From the IMG/VR virus record IMGVR_UViG_3300030107_005857, positions 1 to 40,626 of that record: a DNA stretch of 40,626 nucleotides; one strand, written 5' to 3'. The stretch's first letter is position 1; each line of letters starts with the position of its first letter. A model generated the notes under the pieces. The model was given only the letters and a program-made list of their open reading frames with translations. It was not told the origin of the DNA and did no database searches. The DNA comes from a virus. Of the stretch, positions 27,836 through 36,183 are shown one piece after another. The position numbers were made by a program, and so were the translations under genes.

Positions 27836-28166
27836 GTTTCCAACTGAACTTTCTATATTATATAAATGCCCTGAAAAAGATTGTAAGCATACAAGAGTTG
27901 TAGATGATTACTATCACATGGTTTGTAGACTACATAAAGATAAATATCCTGTATTAACAATTGATGGAAAAAATAGCAATAGGGATATATACACAGAAGA
28001 AGATTACCTATCTAAAGAACATAGCAGAGAAATATTAAAAATTATTATTAGTTCTTTTACTAAAAAATTAAGTGGTAATGAATATTTTAAAACCTTAGGT
28101 GATTTCTGGAAAAGAATTGGTTTTCAGGAATATGCAGATGAGGCCTATAGTTATATTAAGGGTTAG
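27819..28166 (+). CDS. Hypothetical zinc-type protein, 115 aa
   Basis: AGGAG seven bases upstream supports the ATG at 27819. ILYKCPEKDCKHTR followed by YHMVCRLH gives a Cys/Cys/His-type zinc site near the N-terminus. The remainder is helical. It is the last rightward gene and its 3' end overlaps the opposing late gene by 11 bp. Function unknown. Confidence 0.65.
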   Translation: MDIMDEFPTELSILYKCPEKDCKHTRVVDDYYHMVCRLHKDKYPVLTIDGKNSNRDIYTEEDYLSKEHSREILKIIISSFTKKLSGNEYFKTLGDFWKRIGFQEYADEAYSYIKG

Positions 28167-31100
28167 CTCTTTTTTTTGCCCTATTTATAATTCTTTCACT
28201 GATAGCATCAGAATCATAATCTTCCCATAAGATAGGGTTTTCACGGCCATAAGCATTATTATATGCTGTAATTAATTTAGTAGCTTTTTCACTGTCGCCA
28301 TCAATAAGTGCATCTTTTATTCTAGGTAAAATAATTTGCTTTCTTCTTTTTACATATGCTTGTCTTTGACCGGAAGGTTCATATCGTTCAAGGTATCTTC
28401 TTGGAGCTGTTCCTAATAATGGAGCTATGTACTTAGGAAATCTTTTTGCTGCACCAATGCCATAATCTTTTGTATCCTGCATTGTACGAGTCATCGCACC
28501 CCATATTTTATCAGCATCTTGTACAATAGCTGGTTTAAAAGCAAACTCTAAAGCTCTTATTTTATTTTCATTAGCAACAATATCTCCTATGACTCCAAAT
28601 GCTCCTACAGAAGCAAATTTATCTATGTAATCATCAATAGTAAACTTACTCATGTCAATAAACGCATCGGAACCAGTACTTGACATTGGAGTCCCTTCTC
28701 TTAAAAAAGAAAACATATATCTATTTTCATCATACACAGGTTGACCAGCAAAATATTCAGCTAAAGCATCTCTTGCCCAAGAAACCATTTCACCCCCTGC
28801 CATTCCAGCCACACCTAATCTTAAAAGAGGGAATAAATTACCACGACTTACCTCAGCTTGAAGTTGCTCTCTCATCCAATTAAACTGTTTATATCCGAAT
28901 TTTTTAAATAAGAAGAAAGGCCTAAAACGAGGGTCAAGAGAGAGTAAAGGTTCATTTAATACATTTCTTTGTAACTGACTATCTCTTGCAAATTTATACA
29001 TACCTTCATACATTTTTTGAGCAGGTATTTTTTTATTATAATCTGTAATACCTAAATCTTTTAAGTTTTTTATAGCCCATTCTCTTCTATTTAATTTATT
29101 ACCACCTAAAATTTTTGGCATTTTTAAACCAACATCTAGTAAGGCACTTTTTCCTGTGGCTGCTTTTTGTAATCCATTAACCCATTCTCTAGCCGTTGCT
29201 GCTGAAACCAATTGATTGAATTTGTTTATAGTCTGAAAACCAAAAGCCCTAGTAGTTCCCTCAGCAAATTTACCAAAAAAAGTATCAGTTGGTTCTAAGC
29301 TATTAATCATTTGAAATATAGAAAGATTAGATACTCCCGCCTTTGCAATCTCAGCACGATATTCTTTACCAGCTTTTGTAGGCATTGACATTTTTATCAT
29401 CCCTTTCATCATAGGGTAATACCCAGCTTTAACAGCAGTTGATATAGAAAGCTGAGTTAAGTTTGGTATAGTAGCAAAACCCAATCCAATTTTAGTACCT
29501 ATTTCAAAATTCACAACTTCACTCCAAAAGCTTTTAGCAGCAGGTTTCCAATTGTATCTCGGATCCATTTCTATTTTATTTGTATATGATTTAAATAACA
29601 TATCGATAGTATCTGCTTCATTTCCTAATTGTTTACTAGTAGCTATATCACCTAATTGTCTTTTTTGTTCAGCATTTTTTCTTAAAGCAGCTATTCTTCC
29701 AGAAACTTTTTCTCCTTGAGTTCCAAAAGTCTCTACAAATGAAATTCTTTTAGCCAATTGAGTAGCATACCTAGCCAAAACCAACCTAGAGTCTCGTTCC
29801 ATAAACGTTTTAGGAATATTAGTTCCTTTTCTAGCTAATTCTAAATTTTTAGCAGTACTACTAAAATGAACAGTTACAGCGGAATTTAAATCATAAAATG
29901 CTTGGGCAATCTTTTTATTATCAGATGCAATTTGTGCCCTTGTTTTAGGTGTTTTAGTTTCTTTAATACCAGCCATCTCTTTTAAAGCTGAAATAGTAGA
30001 AGCATTAAATTTATTATTTTGAATATGATCTGAAATTAAATTTTGAAAATCCTTACTATTTGTCGCTTTATCAAAAACTAAATTTGGGTTTTCTTTTCCA
30101 ATTAAAGCAATATCCTTATTAAATATCTTTAAAAACTCTGGTTTAATCATATGTGGAAAATAAAAATCTTCCTTAGGCCCTAAGTTTATACCTGATTTTG
30201 TTGCTCTCTTCCACATATTATCCATAACCCTTCTATATTCTTGAATTAGTTTATAGTCAGGTAAAGAAGAGTCTCCATTCTTTCCATACCTAGGGTCTTC
30301 CATCTTATCAGCGATGCCCTCATAATACTTTCTTAATTTCCCTCGTTTTAAAAGACCATTTTTAAAAGCACCGATATGATTGAACTCCTGTAGAAACCTA
30401 CCTAATGTAGTAAGATTTAATGCATCTGCATTATTAAAATCTACTAAAGACAATTTACCTAATTGAGTTGATATTCTATTTTTAGATTGCCTCCAGAACT
30501 TAGGAAGTGTTGGAGCTATTTCATCCATTAACATTTTTCTAGGTAATAAATCCCCTTCCCAGCCGTTTTTAATAAAAGAATCTTTTAATTGCTTAATCCT
30601 GTTTTGATGCCTCATCTCGTTTAAAAGTTTTAACTGCTCTATTGGCTGTAAAGTTTTTAAATTCAAAGGGTCTTTTTTAAACTCTGGTGTTTTTTCTAAC
30701 TTAGAAGACTCAATATGATTTTGAAATTCTTTATCGTTTAAATTTAATTTCTTTTTTAAATTTTTTATTTTCTGAATTCTTCCTAAAGCTAAACCTTTTG
30801 GTGTTTTAGAACGATTACCTTTTCTTGTTAGTAATAGTTGGTCAAATTGATCATAGTTCAACTCTAAGGGTTCTTGTGTTTTTTTATTAATTAATGTAAC
30901 TTGTTTTGCTTTATCATTAAATTTTAAATTATTATATTCAGTATCATATCTATCTATAAAAGTTTCTTCGGATTCTATAACATTTCTAGCAGAAGCCTTT
31001 TTACCTTGTTTTTTATCCGGTAAAGGTTCATTCATAATATACTCAGCTGTTGTCTGAGCATCCATCGCACTATCAAATTTCTTAGCTCTAATTTTTGCAA

Positions 31101-32133
31101 TGCCTTTTTTAGCACTAGCTATTGCTGCTTTTTGAGCTGTTAAACCACCAATAGTACCCGCAGCATGAATAAACCCTTCTAAATTTATTTCCTCACCACT
31201 TAATGTAGGAGCTAACACACCAAACTCAGCTGTTTCAGCTGCTTTAATAGCAGTTGTTCTAGTGACATTACTTAACTTAGGGCTAAGTACAGACTTTAAA
31301 ATTGAACCAGTTCCAGAAGTAACTAATCCTAAAGTTCCCCCTTTAAGGGTTTCTTTCAAAGCCATTACTTCATCAACATCACCTGTAGTTGTTTTGTCGT
31401 ATGCGGCTGTTGCTAGTCCACTATAAAAACCAAGCCCACCAGCACCTTTAACACCTTCAATTAAAGCTTTGTGAACCACTCTAGGTGCAGCATTTTTTAC
31501 AGCCTTATTTGCTACTCTAGCATTAATACCCGCCTCAGTCATAAGTCTAATAGCGTTATTTGGGGCATTGCCCAACACAGCCATCGCAGCTTTATCATCT
31601 AGTTTATTAGCAATAAAAGTCTTAGAGGCTTTTTTAGTTAGTCCTTTTTTTATCGCTTCCTTAGCACTTGTTTTTAAAGCTTGTTTTGCTGCAAAACCTC
31701 CAACGCCTCCACCGGCAACCATAGCTGCAAAGTCCAGTGGTTGTAAGAAACTAATTAAGGTAGCTCCAATATCTTCAACTATGTTTAAATCGTAATCTTC
31801 TTTAATAGCTTCGCCCTTAATCATCCTCTCAGTAATACCTGTAACACTACGACTATAACCAGCTTTTACCCATTCTGGAGTCCAGCTTGGTGGTTGATAT
31901 CCATACATAGTTTCATCAGCAGAGGATTTCTTTAAGTGATCTTCTTGCTTTTTTCTCTCTAATATATAATCTGTAGGAAAAACTAAGTTATTATCATAAC
32001 TAGATTCTTCCTCTAGTAAGTCACCTCTTTCATCTACTTTTTGTATTAAAGAATCAGAGGTTAATTTTGGGTTTTTATATATAGAATCTAATGAATCAGC
32101 AAATGCTTCATATGAATTAATTTTTACGGGCAT
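28156..32133 (-). CDS. Giant internal virion (DNA-ejection) protein, 1325 aa
   Basis: The size and position at the end of the late operon fit the large ejected protein of short-tailed phages (T7 gp16-like role). It is Ala/Lys/Leu-rich and helical, with hydrophobic segments near residues 125-160 (FAAMVAGGGVGGFAAKQALK), 230-250 and 1130-1150 (LLRLGVAGMAGGEMVSWARD) that could cross the inner membrane after ejection. The C-terminal third has a defined domain (SFWSEVVNFEIGTKIGLGFA to FFLFKKFGYKQFNWMREQL) resembling polyvalent phage-protein C-termini. No lytic transglycosylase motif was found. The 3' end overlaps the opposing gene. Confidence 0.7.
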   Translation of the reverse strand: MPVKINSYEAFADSLDSIYKNPKLTSDSLIQKVDERGDLLEEESSYDNNLVFPTDYILERKKQEDHLKKSSADETMYGYQPPSWTPEWVKAGYSRSVTGITERMIKGEAIKEDYDLNIVEDIGATLISFLQPLDFAAMVAGGGVGGFAAKQALKTSAKEAIKKGLTKKASKTFIANKLDDKAAMAVLGNAPNNAIRLMTEAGINARVANKAVKNAAPRVVHKALIEGVKGAGGLGFYSGLATAAYDKTTTGDVDEVMALKETLKGGTLGLVTSGTGSILKSVLSPKLSNVTRTTAIKAAETAEFGVLAPTLSGEEINLEGFIHAAGTIGGLTAQKAAIASAKKGIAKIRAKKFDSAMDAQTTAEYIMNEPLPDKKQGKKASARNVIESEETFIDRYDTEYNNLKFNDKAKQVTLINKKTQEPLELNYDQFDQLLLTRKGNRSKTPKGLALGRIQKIKNLKKKLNLNDKEFQNHIESSKLEKTPEFKKDPLNLKTLQPIEQLKLLNEMRHQNRIKQLKDSFIKNGWEGDLLPRKMLMDEIAPTLPKFWRQSKNRISTQLGKLSLVDFNNADALNLTTLGRFLQEFNHIGAFKNGLLKRGKLRKYYEGIADKMEDPRYGKNGDSSLPDYKLIQEYRRVMDNMWKRATKSGINLGPKEDFYFPHMIKPEFLKIFNKDIALIGKENPNLVFDKATNSKDFQNLISDHIQNNKFNASTISALKEMAGIKETKTPKTRAQIASDNKKIAQAFYDLNSAVTVHFSSTAKNLELARKGTNIPKTFMERDSRLVLARYATQLAKRISFVETFGTQGEKVSGRIAALRKNAEQKRQLGDIATSKQLGNEADTIDMLFKSYTNKIEMDPRYNWKPAAKSFWSEVVNFEIGTKIGLGFATIPNLTQLSISTAVKAGYYPMMKGMIKMSMPTKAGKEYRAEIAKAGVSNLSIFQMINSLEPTDTFFGKFAEGTTRAFGFQTINKFNQLVSAATAREWVNGLQKAATGKSALLDVGLKMPKILGGNKLNRREWAIKNLKDLGITDYNKKIPAQKMYEGMYKFARDSQLQRNVLNEPLLSLDPRFRPFFLFKKFGYKQFNWMREQLQAEVSRGNLFPLLRLGVAGMAGGEMVSWARDALAEYFAGQPVYDENRYMFSFLREGTPMSSTGSDAFIDMSKFTIDDYIDKFASVGAFGVIGDIVANENKIRALEFAFKPAIVQDADKIWGAMTRTMQDTKDYGIGAAKRFPKYIAPLLGTAPRRYLERYEPSGQRQAYVKRRKQIILPRIKDALIDGDSEKATKLITAYNNAYGRENPILWEDYDSDAISERIINRAKKRANP

Positions 32134-32144
32134 CTAAACGCTCG

Positions 32145-33683
32145 CTACATACTAGCTATTTGAGATGGGAATAACTCTTCTATAAATGACATTACACCAG
32201 CAACTGGAATTCTTCTTCTTCCCAAGATACCACCCGCCACATTTCTAGTGTCAAGTTGTTTTCCACGAACTACGTCTCCTTGAGGTGAAAACATTTCAAC
32301 ATATCCGGGATATCTAAATTGTCTTGTATTAGGGTCGTAGATAGAAAGAATATCTTTTTCTAACTTCTCCCTTATATTCTTTGACTTTTTTAATGCGTTT
32401 TTATAAGTTTGATCTCCTCCCTTAGTATTTGAATATCTTGATCGATCTTCTAATTTTTTAATTTCTAAGATTTTATCTGCCGTTATAGAAAACGCTTTCT
32501 CCGGTGATCCATATGGGCCTTTGGGAGGACTAATTTTTGTAGAAATATTTTGACCAATTTTGTCAGTTGTTTGAGTAGTTGATTGAGGCTTCACTGGATC
32601 AGCTTGTAAGGTATTTAATCCCGGAATATTAAACGGCTTAACAGTATTATCCTCATTATCAATATCGCTAGTCATACCATCTAATTGCTTAGAAATATTT
32701 TCTTCAAAAGCAACCATTTCTTCAGGAGTTGGTGCTCCAACCCCTTCAAAAGAAGAACCTTCGGTGATGTTAGGCATCGTTAATCCTAGTCTATCTGCTT
32801 CTAGTTTTTTAGCTAAAAACTCTTGGTTTCTTTTTTCTTTAATAGCAGCATCTGACTGTAATTTTGCTTTATCAATAATAGATTGACGGTACTGTTCTTC
32901 TGTTTCAAGTTTATATCTAGGGTTAGACAATATCTCCTGATAAGTTTTTTTTGCAAGTTCTAAACTTTTTAAGGCTTCATTTTTGTCTTTCTCTATGGTA
33001 GCCTTGCTAGCTCTCTCAGATAAATCTTTTATTTTTTTTTCTGTTCCAATAAGAGCCGTATAGTCTATTCTTCCTTGAGGCCCCATATTTTGCCATTCAC
33101 TAATCGGTATCATACCTTCATTCATCCGTTTAATTCTAGAGCTTACCGTATTTTTAATCTGAAATAATTGATTATCAATTTTTCCACCAACTTTTGTATC
33201 ATATTTATTTTCAAAATCTTTTATTTCATCCATATAAGCGTATATATCACTAGAGTTTTTAGGGATACTTGGTAATTTATTTCTCAAATCTACAAAACTA
33301 TCATTCATACCCTCTGTTTTAGCTCTTGCTTCACTTGCTGCCGTAGCGGCAATATTATCGCCTAAGGAATTATATATAGAAATTGCCTGATCGTATTGTT
33401 CATTTTTTAACAATTCATCAGCCGTATTTCTTTTTAGTCTATTCTCATCCCTTATAATGCCCTCTTGATACCTCTCTTCATTTCGTTTGTCTAATTCGAT
33501 TTGTCGTTCATCTAATCTAGTCTGTCTAGCAAGAGCATCGTCATATTTTTTCTCTTGAAGTTTTTGCTGTTGATAACCACTTATATAATCTGGTAATTTA
33601 TCTAAAAAATCAGCAAGAGGGGTTGAGTATTGACCGGGGGCCATACGCTGTCTTCTACTGTATATTGATCTTATATCGTTAGC
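32145..33683 (-). CDS. Internal virion protein, coiled-coil, 512 aa
   Basis: The ATG at 33683, overlapping the previous stop (ATGGCTAA), is chosen over an upstream in-frame ATG at 33713 that lies deeper in the neighbour. The protein is helical and Gln/Lys/Glu-rich, with a long coiled region (YQQQKLQEKKYDDALARQ, then ASKATIEKDKNEALKSLELA). A Pro/Ser-rich region around residues 310-390 joins a C-terminal domain ending GVMSFIEELFPSQIASM. It resembles the middle ejection protein (T7 gp15 role) by size, order and composition. Confidence 0.65.
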   Translation of the reverse strand, partial: ANDIRSIYSRRQRMAPGQYSTPLADFLDKLPDYISGYQQQKLQEKKYDDALARQTRLDERQIELDKRNEERYQEGIIRDENRLKRNTADELLKNEQYDQAISIYNSLGDNIAATAASEARAKTEGMNDSFVDLRNKLPSIPKNSSDIYAYMDEIKDFENKYDTKVGGKIDNQLFQIKNTVSSRIKRMNEGMIPISEWQNMGPQGRIDYTALIGTEKKIKDLSERASKATIEKDKNEALKSLELAKKTYQEILSNPRYKLETEEQYRQSIIDKAKLQSDAAIKEKRNQEFLAKKLEADRLGLTMPNITEGSSFEGVGAPTPEEMVAFEENISKQLDGMTSDIDNEDNTVKPFNIPGLNTLQADPVKPQSTTQTTDKIGQNISTKISPPKGPYGSPEKAFSITADKILEIKKLEDRSRYSNTKGGDQTYKNALKKSKNIREKLEKDILSIYDPNTRQFRYPGYVEMFSPQGDVVRGKQLDTRNVAGGILGRRRIPVAGVMSFIEELFPSQIASM

Positions 33684-35538
33684 CATAATTGCTGTAATAT
33701 GCGGCCATATCATTTTCGTACTGAGTTATAGTCATCCATTCACCATCAAAATATATATAGTCAGTATCATTATATGTATATGTAGATTGATCAGAAGGAT
33801 TAGATGGAGGATTCCAACCAGACTCATCGGTAGGAACGTTAAATTCTTCCTCCTCAAAACCTTCTCTAGTATATTCATTCCCAGTCACACCAAACTCAAC
33901 ACCTTGATCTATGAAACTTGCAACATCTCCTAATGTTTGAGATTCAAACGCCTTACTAGCATCTTTTTTAGCTTGTGTGAATTGATCCGCTATTCCTTTT
34001 CTCTGTTCTACCTGTGCTTGCTCTATTGCTCCTGATCCCACAAAACCTGATTGACCCAATTGCTCTTTTGCTTGTTCACCCCCCGTCTTTATACTACTTT
34101 GCATACCTTCAGCTATTTGATTTAATTGACTTGGGTCAAATTGTTGAAATAAAGCTAATTGATCCGGGGTGGCTGAAATATTATTAGCCGCTAAAACATC
34201 TTCAATATTGGTTACTCCACCACCGTAAGTGTATTTAATTAATCCACCATCCTGATATAAACCTTCTCCTCCACGAGAACTAGCTAACATATCCTGTAAA
34301 TAAGCAGAATAATCAAAAGCGTTTCCAGATATTGTATCTACAGTATTGTTAATACTTCCTCGTGGGCCTTGAACAAACTCAGGAGCAGGTATACCCCCCA
34401 AAGAAGACCTTCTTATTTCAGGAAGAGCAAGTTGATTACCTTCTTCTTGCCCTATGTGTAAACCTAACCTATTTGCTAGATTTTGATATTTTTGTTGATT
34501 ACTCGACCCAGCTCTTGCCATATCTAATAATGTATTAGACTCCCCTAAAGAAGCCGCAGAAGGTAAACTAGCCTGATAAGCCTGTTCTGTGCCTGAAAGA
34601 GCTGCTCTTGCAACGTCAGAAGGATCAGCTTTTGGAATTGAAACACCATATATATCATCAACACTAAAGCGAGGAGTAGGATCAAAGTCTTTTGATATAA
34701 TTCCAAGTTCAGCTCTACCTTCTGGTGAACTAAATTTTTGTAAAGCATCGACATAAGCTTTACTACCAGCAGCTTCCTGCTCCGCTATATTTAAAGCGGT
34801 TTGGTTTAATTGTTGACTAGCATCAAATACTCCACTAGTGTCTAATTGAGGTGAAAAACCAGAAGTAGAAGGAGCAATACTACTCTTGGGTAAAGTTGCT
34901 GTAGTAAAATCACCAAACTCAGCATAAGGGTCTACCGCCTGAGAAGCTACTGCACTAGCACCTTCCATCCCAACCCCAGCTAACTTGTCAGGTCTTAGCT
35001 TTCCAGCTACCTTTCCATACATACCACCACCGGGAGAAAACCCTGCTGTGACACCAGCTTTTAAACCAGCCATACCAGCCCTTCCCAAAATGCCTTTATT
35101 ATATTCGTCACTAGCTTCATCAATATCTCTAAAAGATTGTTGACCAAAAACAGTCCCAGAAGTGTCATAGTCCTTAGATTTTCCAGCCCCAAATCTTTCA
35201 CCTAATCCTTTCCCTAATGCTGTGCCAGCACCGGAAGCTAAAGCCAAACTAAGGCCTCCTGTGGCTGGAGCTAAAGCAGCTCCTAATAATCCACCAGCTA
35301 AACCGCCTATACTTCCAAATAAACTACCCCTACCTTGTCTTTTTGCCTCTTCCTTTTGTATTTGCTCTAATCTTCTAGTGTCTTTTTGAGCTTGTCTAGA
35401 TCGAGCTAATCTTGCAGCACCACTAGAAGTCTGACCGCCAGTTTGATACATATTCAAAATACCTGAAGAATCACCCATATAAAAACCTTCATAATTAGGA
35501 TTGGATGACATTGATAAATTATTAGATTTCTTCCACAT
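33679..35538 (-). CDS. Internal virion protein, glycine-rich, 619 aa
   Basis: ATG at 35538 follows AAAGGAA. An N-terminal basic region contains a glycine-rich hydrophobic stretch (FGSIGGLAGGLLGAALAPAT, about 74-93, continuing to LGKGLG), typical of ejected membrane-spanning proteins. Motifs YQTGG (31-35), YQDGG (428-432) and YTYGGG (436-441) also occur in the 433-aa protein at 9.1-10.4 kb. The C-terminus is acidic and Tyr-rich, with a distinctive aromatic end (YYSNYG). Likely the first of three ejection proteins (gp14-like role). Confidence 0.65.
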   Translation of the reverse strand: MWKKSNNLSMSSNPNYEGFYMGDSSGILNMYQTGGQTSSGAARLARSRQAQKDTRRLEQIQKEEAKRQGRGSLFGSIGGLAGGLLGAALAPATGGLSLALASGAGTALGKGLGERFGAGKSKDYDTSGTVFGQQSFRDIDEASDEYNKGILGRAGMAGLKAGVTAGFSPGGGMYGKVAGKLRPDKLAGVGMEGASAVASQAVDPYAEFGDFTTATLPKSSIAPSTSGFSPQLDTSGVFDASQQLNQTALNIAEQEAAGSKAYVDALQKFSSPEGRAELGIISKDFDPTPRFSVDDIYGVSIPKADPSDVARAALSGTEQAYQASLPSAASLGESNTLLDMARAGSSNQQKYQNLANRLGLHIGQEEGNQLALPEIRRSSLGGIPAPEFVQGPRGSINNTVDTISGNAFDYSAYLQDMLASSRGGEGLYQDGGLIKYTYGGGVTNIEDVLAANNISATPDQLALFQQFDPSQLNQIAEGMQSSIKTGGEQAKEQLGQSGFVGSGAIEQAQVEQRKGIADQFTQAKKDASKAFESQTLGDVASFIDQGVEFGVTGNEYTREGFEEEEFNVPTDESGWNPPSNPSDQSTYTYNDTDYIYFDGEWMTITQYENDMAAYYSNYG

Positions 35539-35601
35539 GGTAAAATTCCTTTGAATTTAGTAAAATTTTACGTAATAATAAATAGTTTAATCTCATTTTA
35601 A

Positions 35602-36183
35602 TTATATATTAGCAGCTACTATTAAATGCCAAATACCCCCATTGTATAATAAAACAGAGACATCAGTAGAGGAATTCATTGCAAAATCAGAACCTCCAAT
35701 AGTGTTAATATTATCCTCATCATGCTTAATGGTTATAGTTCCACTTCCCCTCATTAAAACTAATATTTGACCCTCTACCCCACCATTAATAGTATCTAGA
35801 TCATCACTTGAACCACTTTGGGGTAGTAGGGCATGAAAAGAGTGAGTTGGGGTAATAGTATCACTGGCAATAGTGAGATTACTTCCTTTTGAAAAAATTA
35901 ACTTATTAAGAGTGGTAATCCCATTTACATTAGTATTTCTATCCACCTTTAAAGAATCTTTAATAGTTAGGTTTTTATCAACTATTTGATTGCCATCTGC
36001 AGATAAATAAGTTTTCCAAAGCTTGCCAAATTTTTTACGATACAAACCCAACAAGGTATTACTTTTTTTATGCAAAGCGACTTGCCCTTCTAACATACTA
36101 GAAGGAGATGGTATACCATCAAACTCAATCATGTTTTGCTTAGTATTAATTGCTTTACGAATATCTTTAAGTGTTAAAGGCAT
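35602..36183 (-). CDS. Tail fibre/adaptor-type protein, 193 aa
   Basis: Starts on the nozzle stop (36183). Starts with helix MPLTLKDIRKAIN, then IPSPSSMLEGQVALHKKSNT, and a beta-rich C-terminal head (TIKHDEDNINTIGGSDFAMN, then LLYNGGIWHLIVAANI). This resembles the attachment domain plus head of short tail fibres. The GG-IWHLI end is frequent in phage receptor-binding or capping domains. No catalytic residues. Function in host attachment is inferred. Confidence 0.6.
   Translation of the reverse strand: MPLTLKDIRKAINTKQNMIEFDGIPSPSSMLEGQVALHKKSNTLLGLYRKKFGKLWKTYLSADGNQIVDKNLTIKDSLKVDRNTNVNGITTLNKLIFSKGSNLTIASDTITPTHSFHALLPQSGSSDDLDTINGGVEGQILVLMRGSGTITIKHDEDNINTIGGSDFAMNSSTDVSVLLYNGGIWHLIVAANI

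Noticed and set aside
31568-31795. Antisense frame inside the giant ejection protein gene
   Set aside because: Ala/Pro-rich shadow of the opposite strand with no ribosome site.
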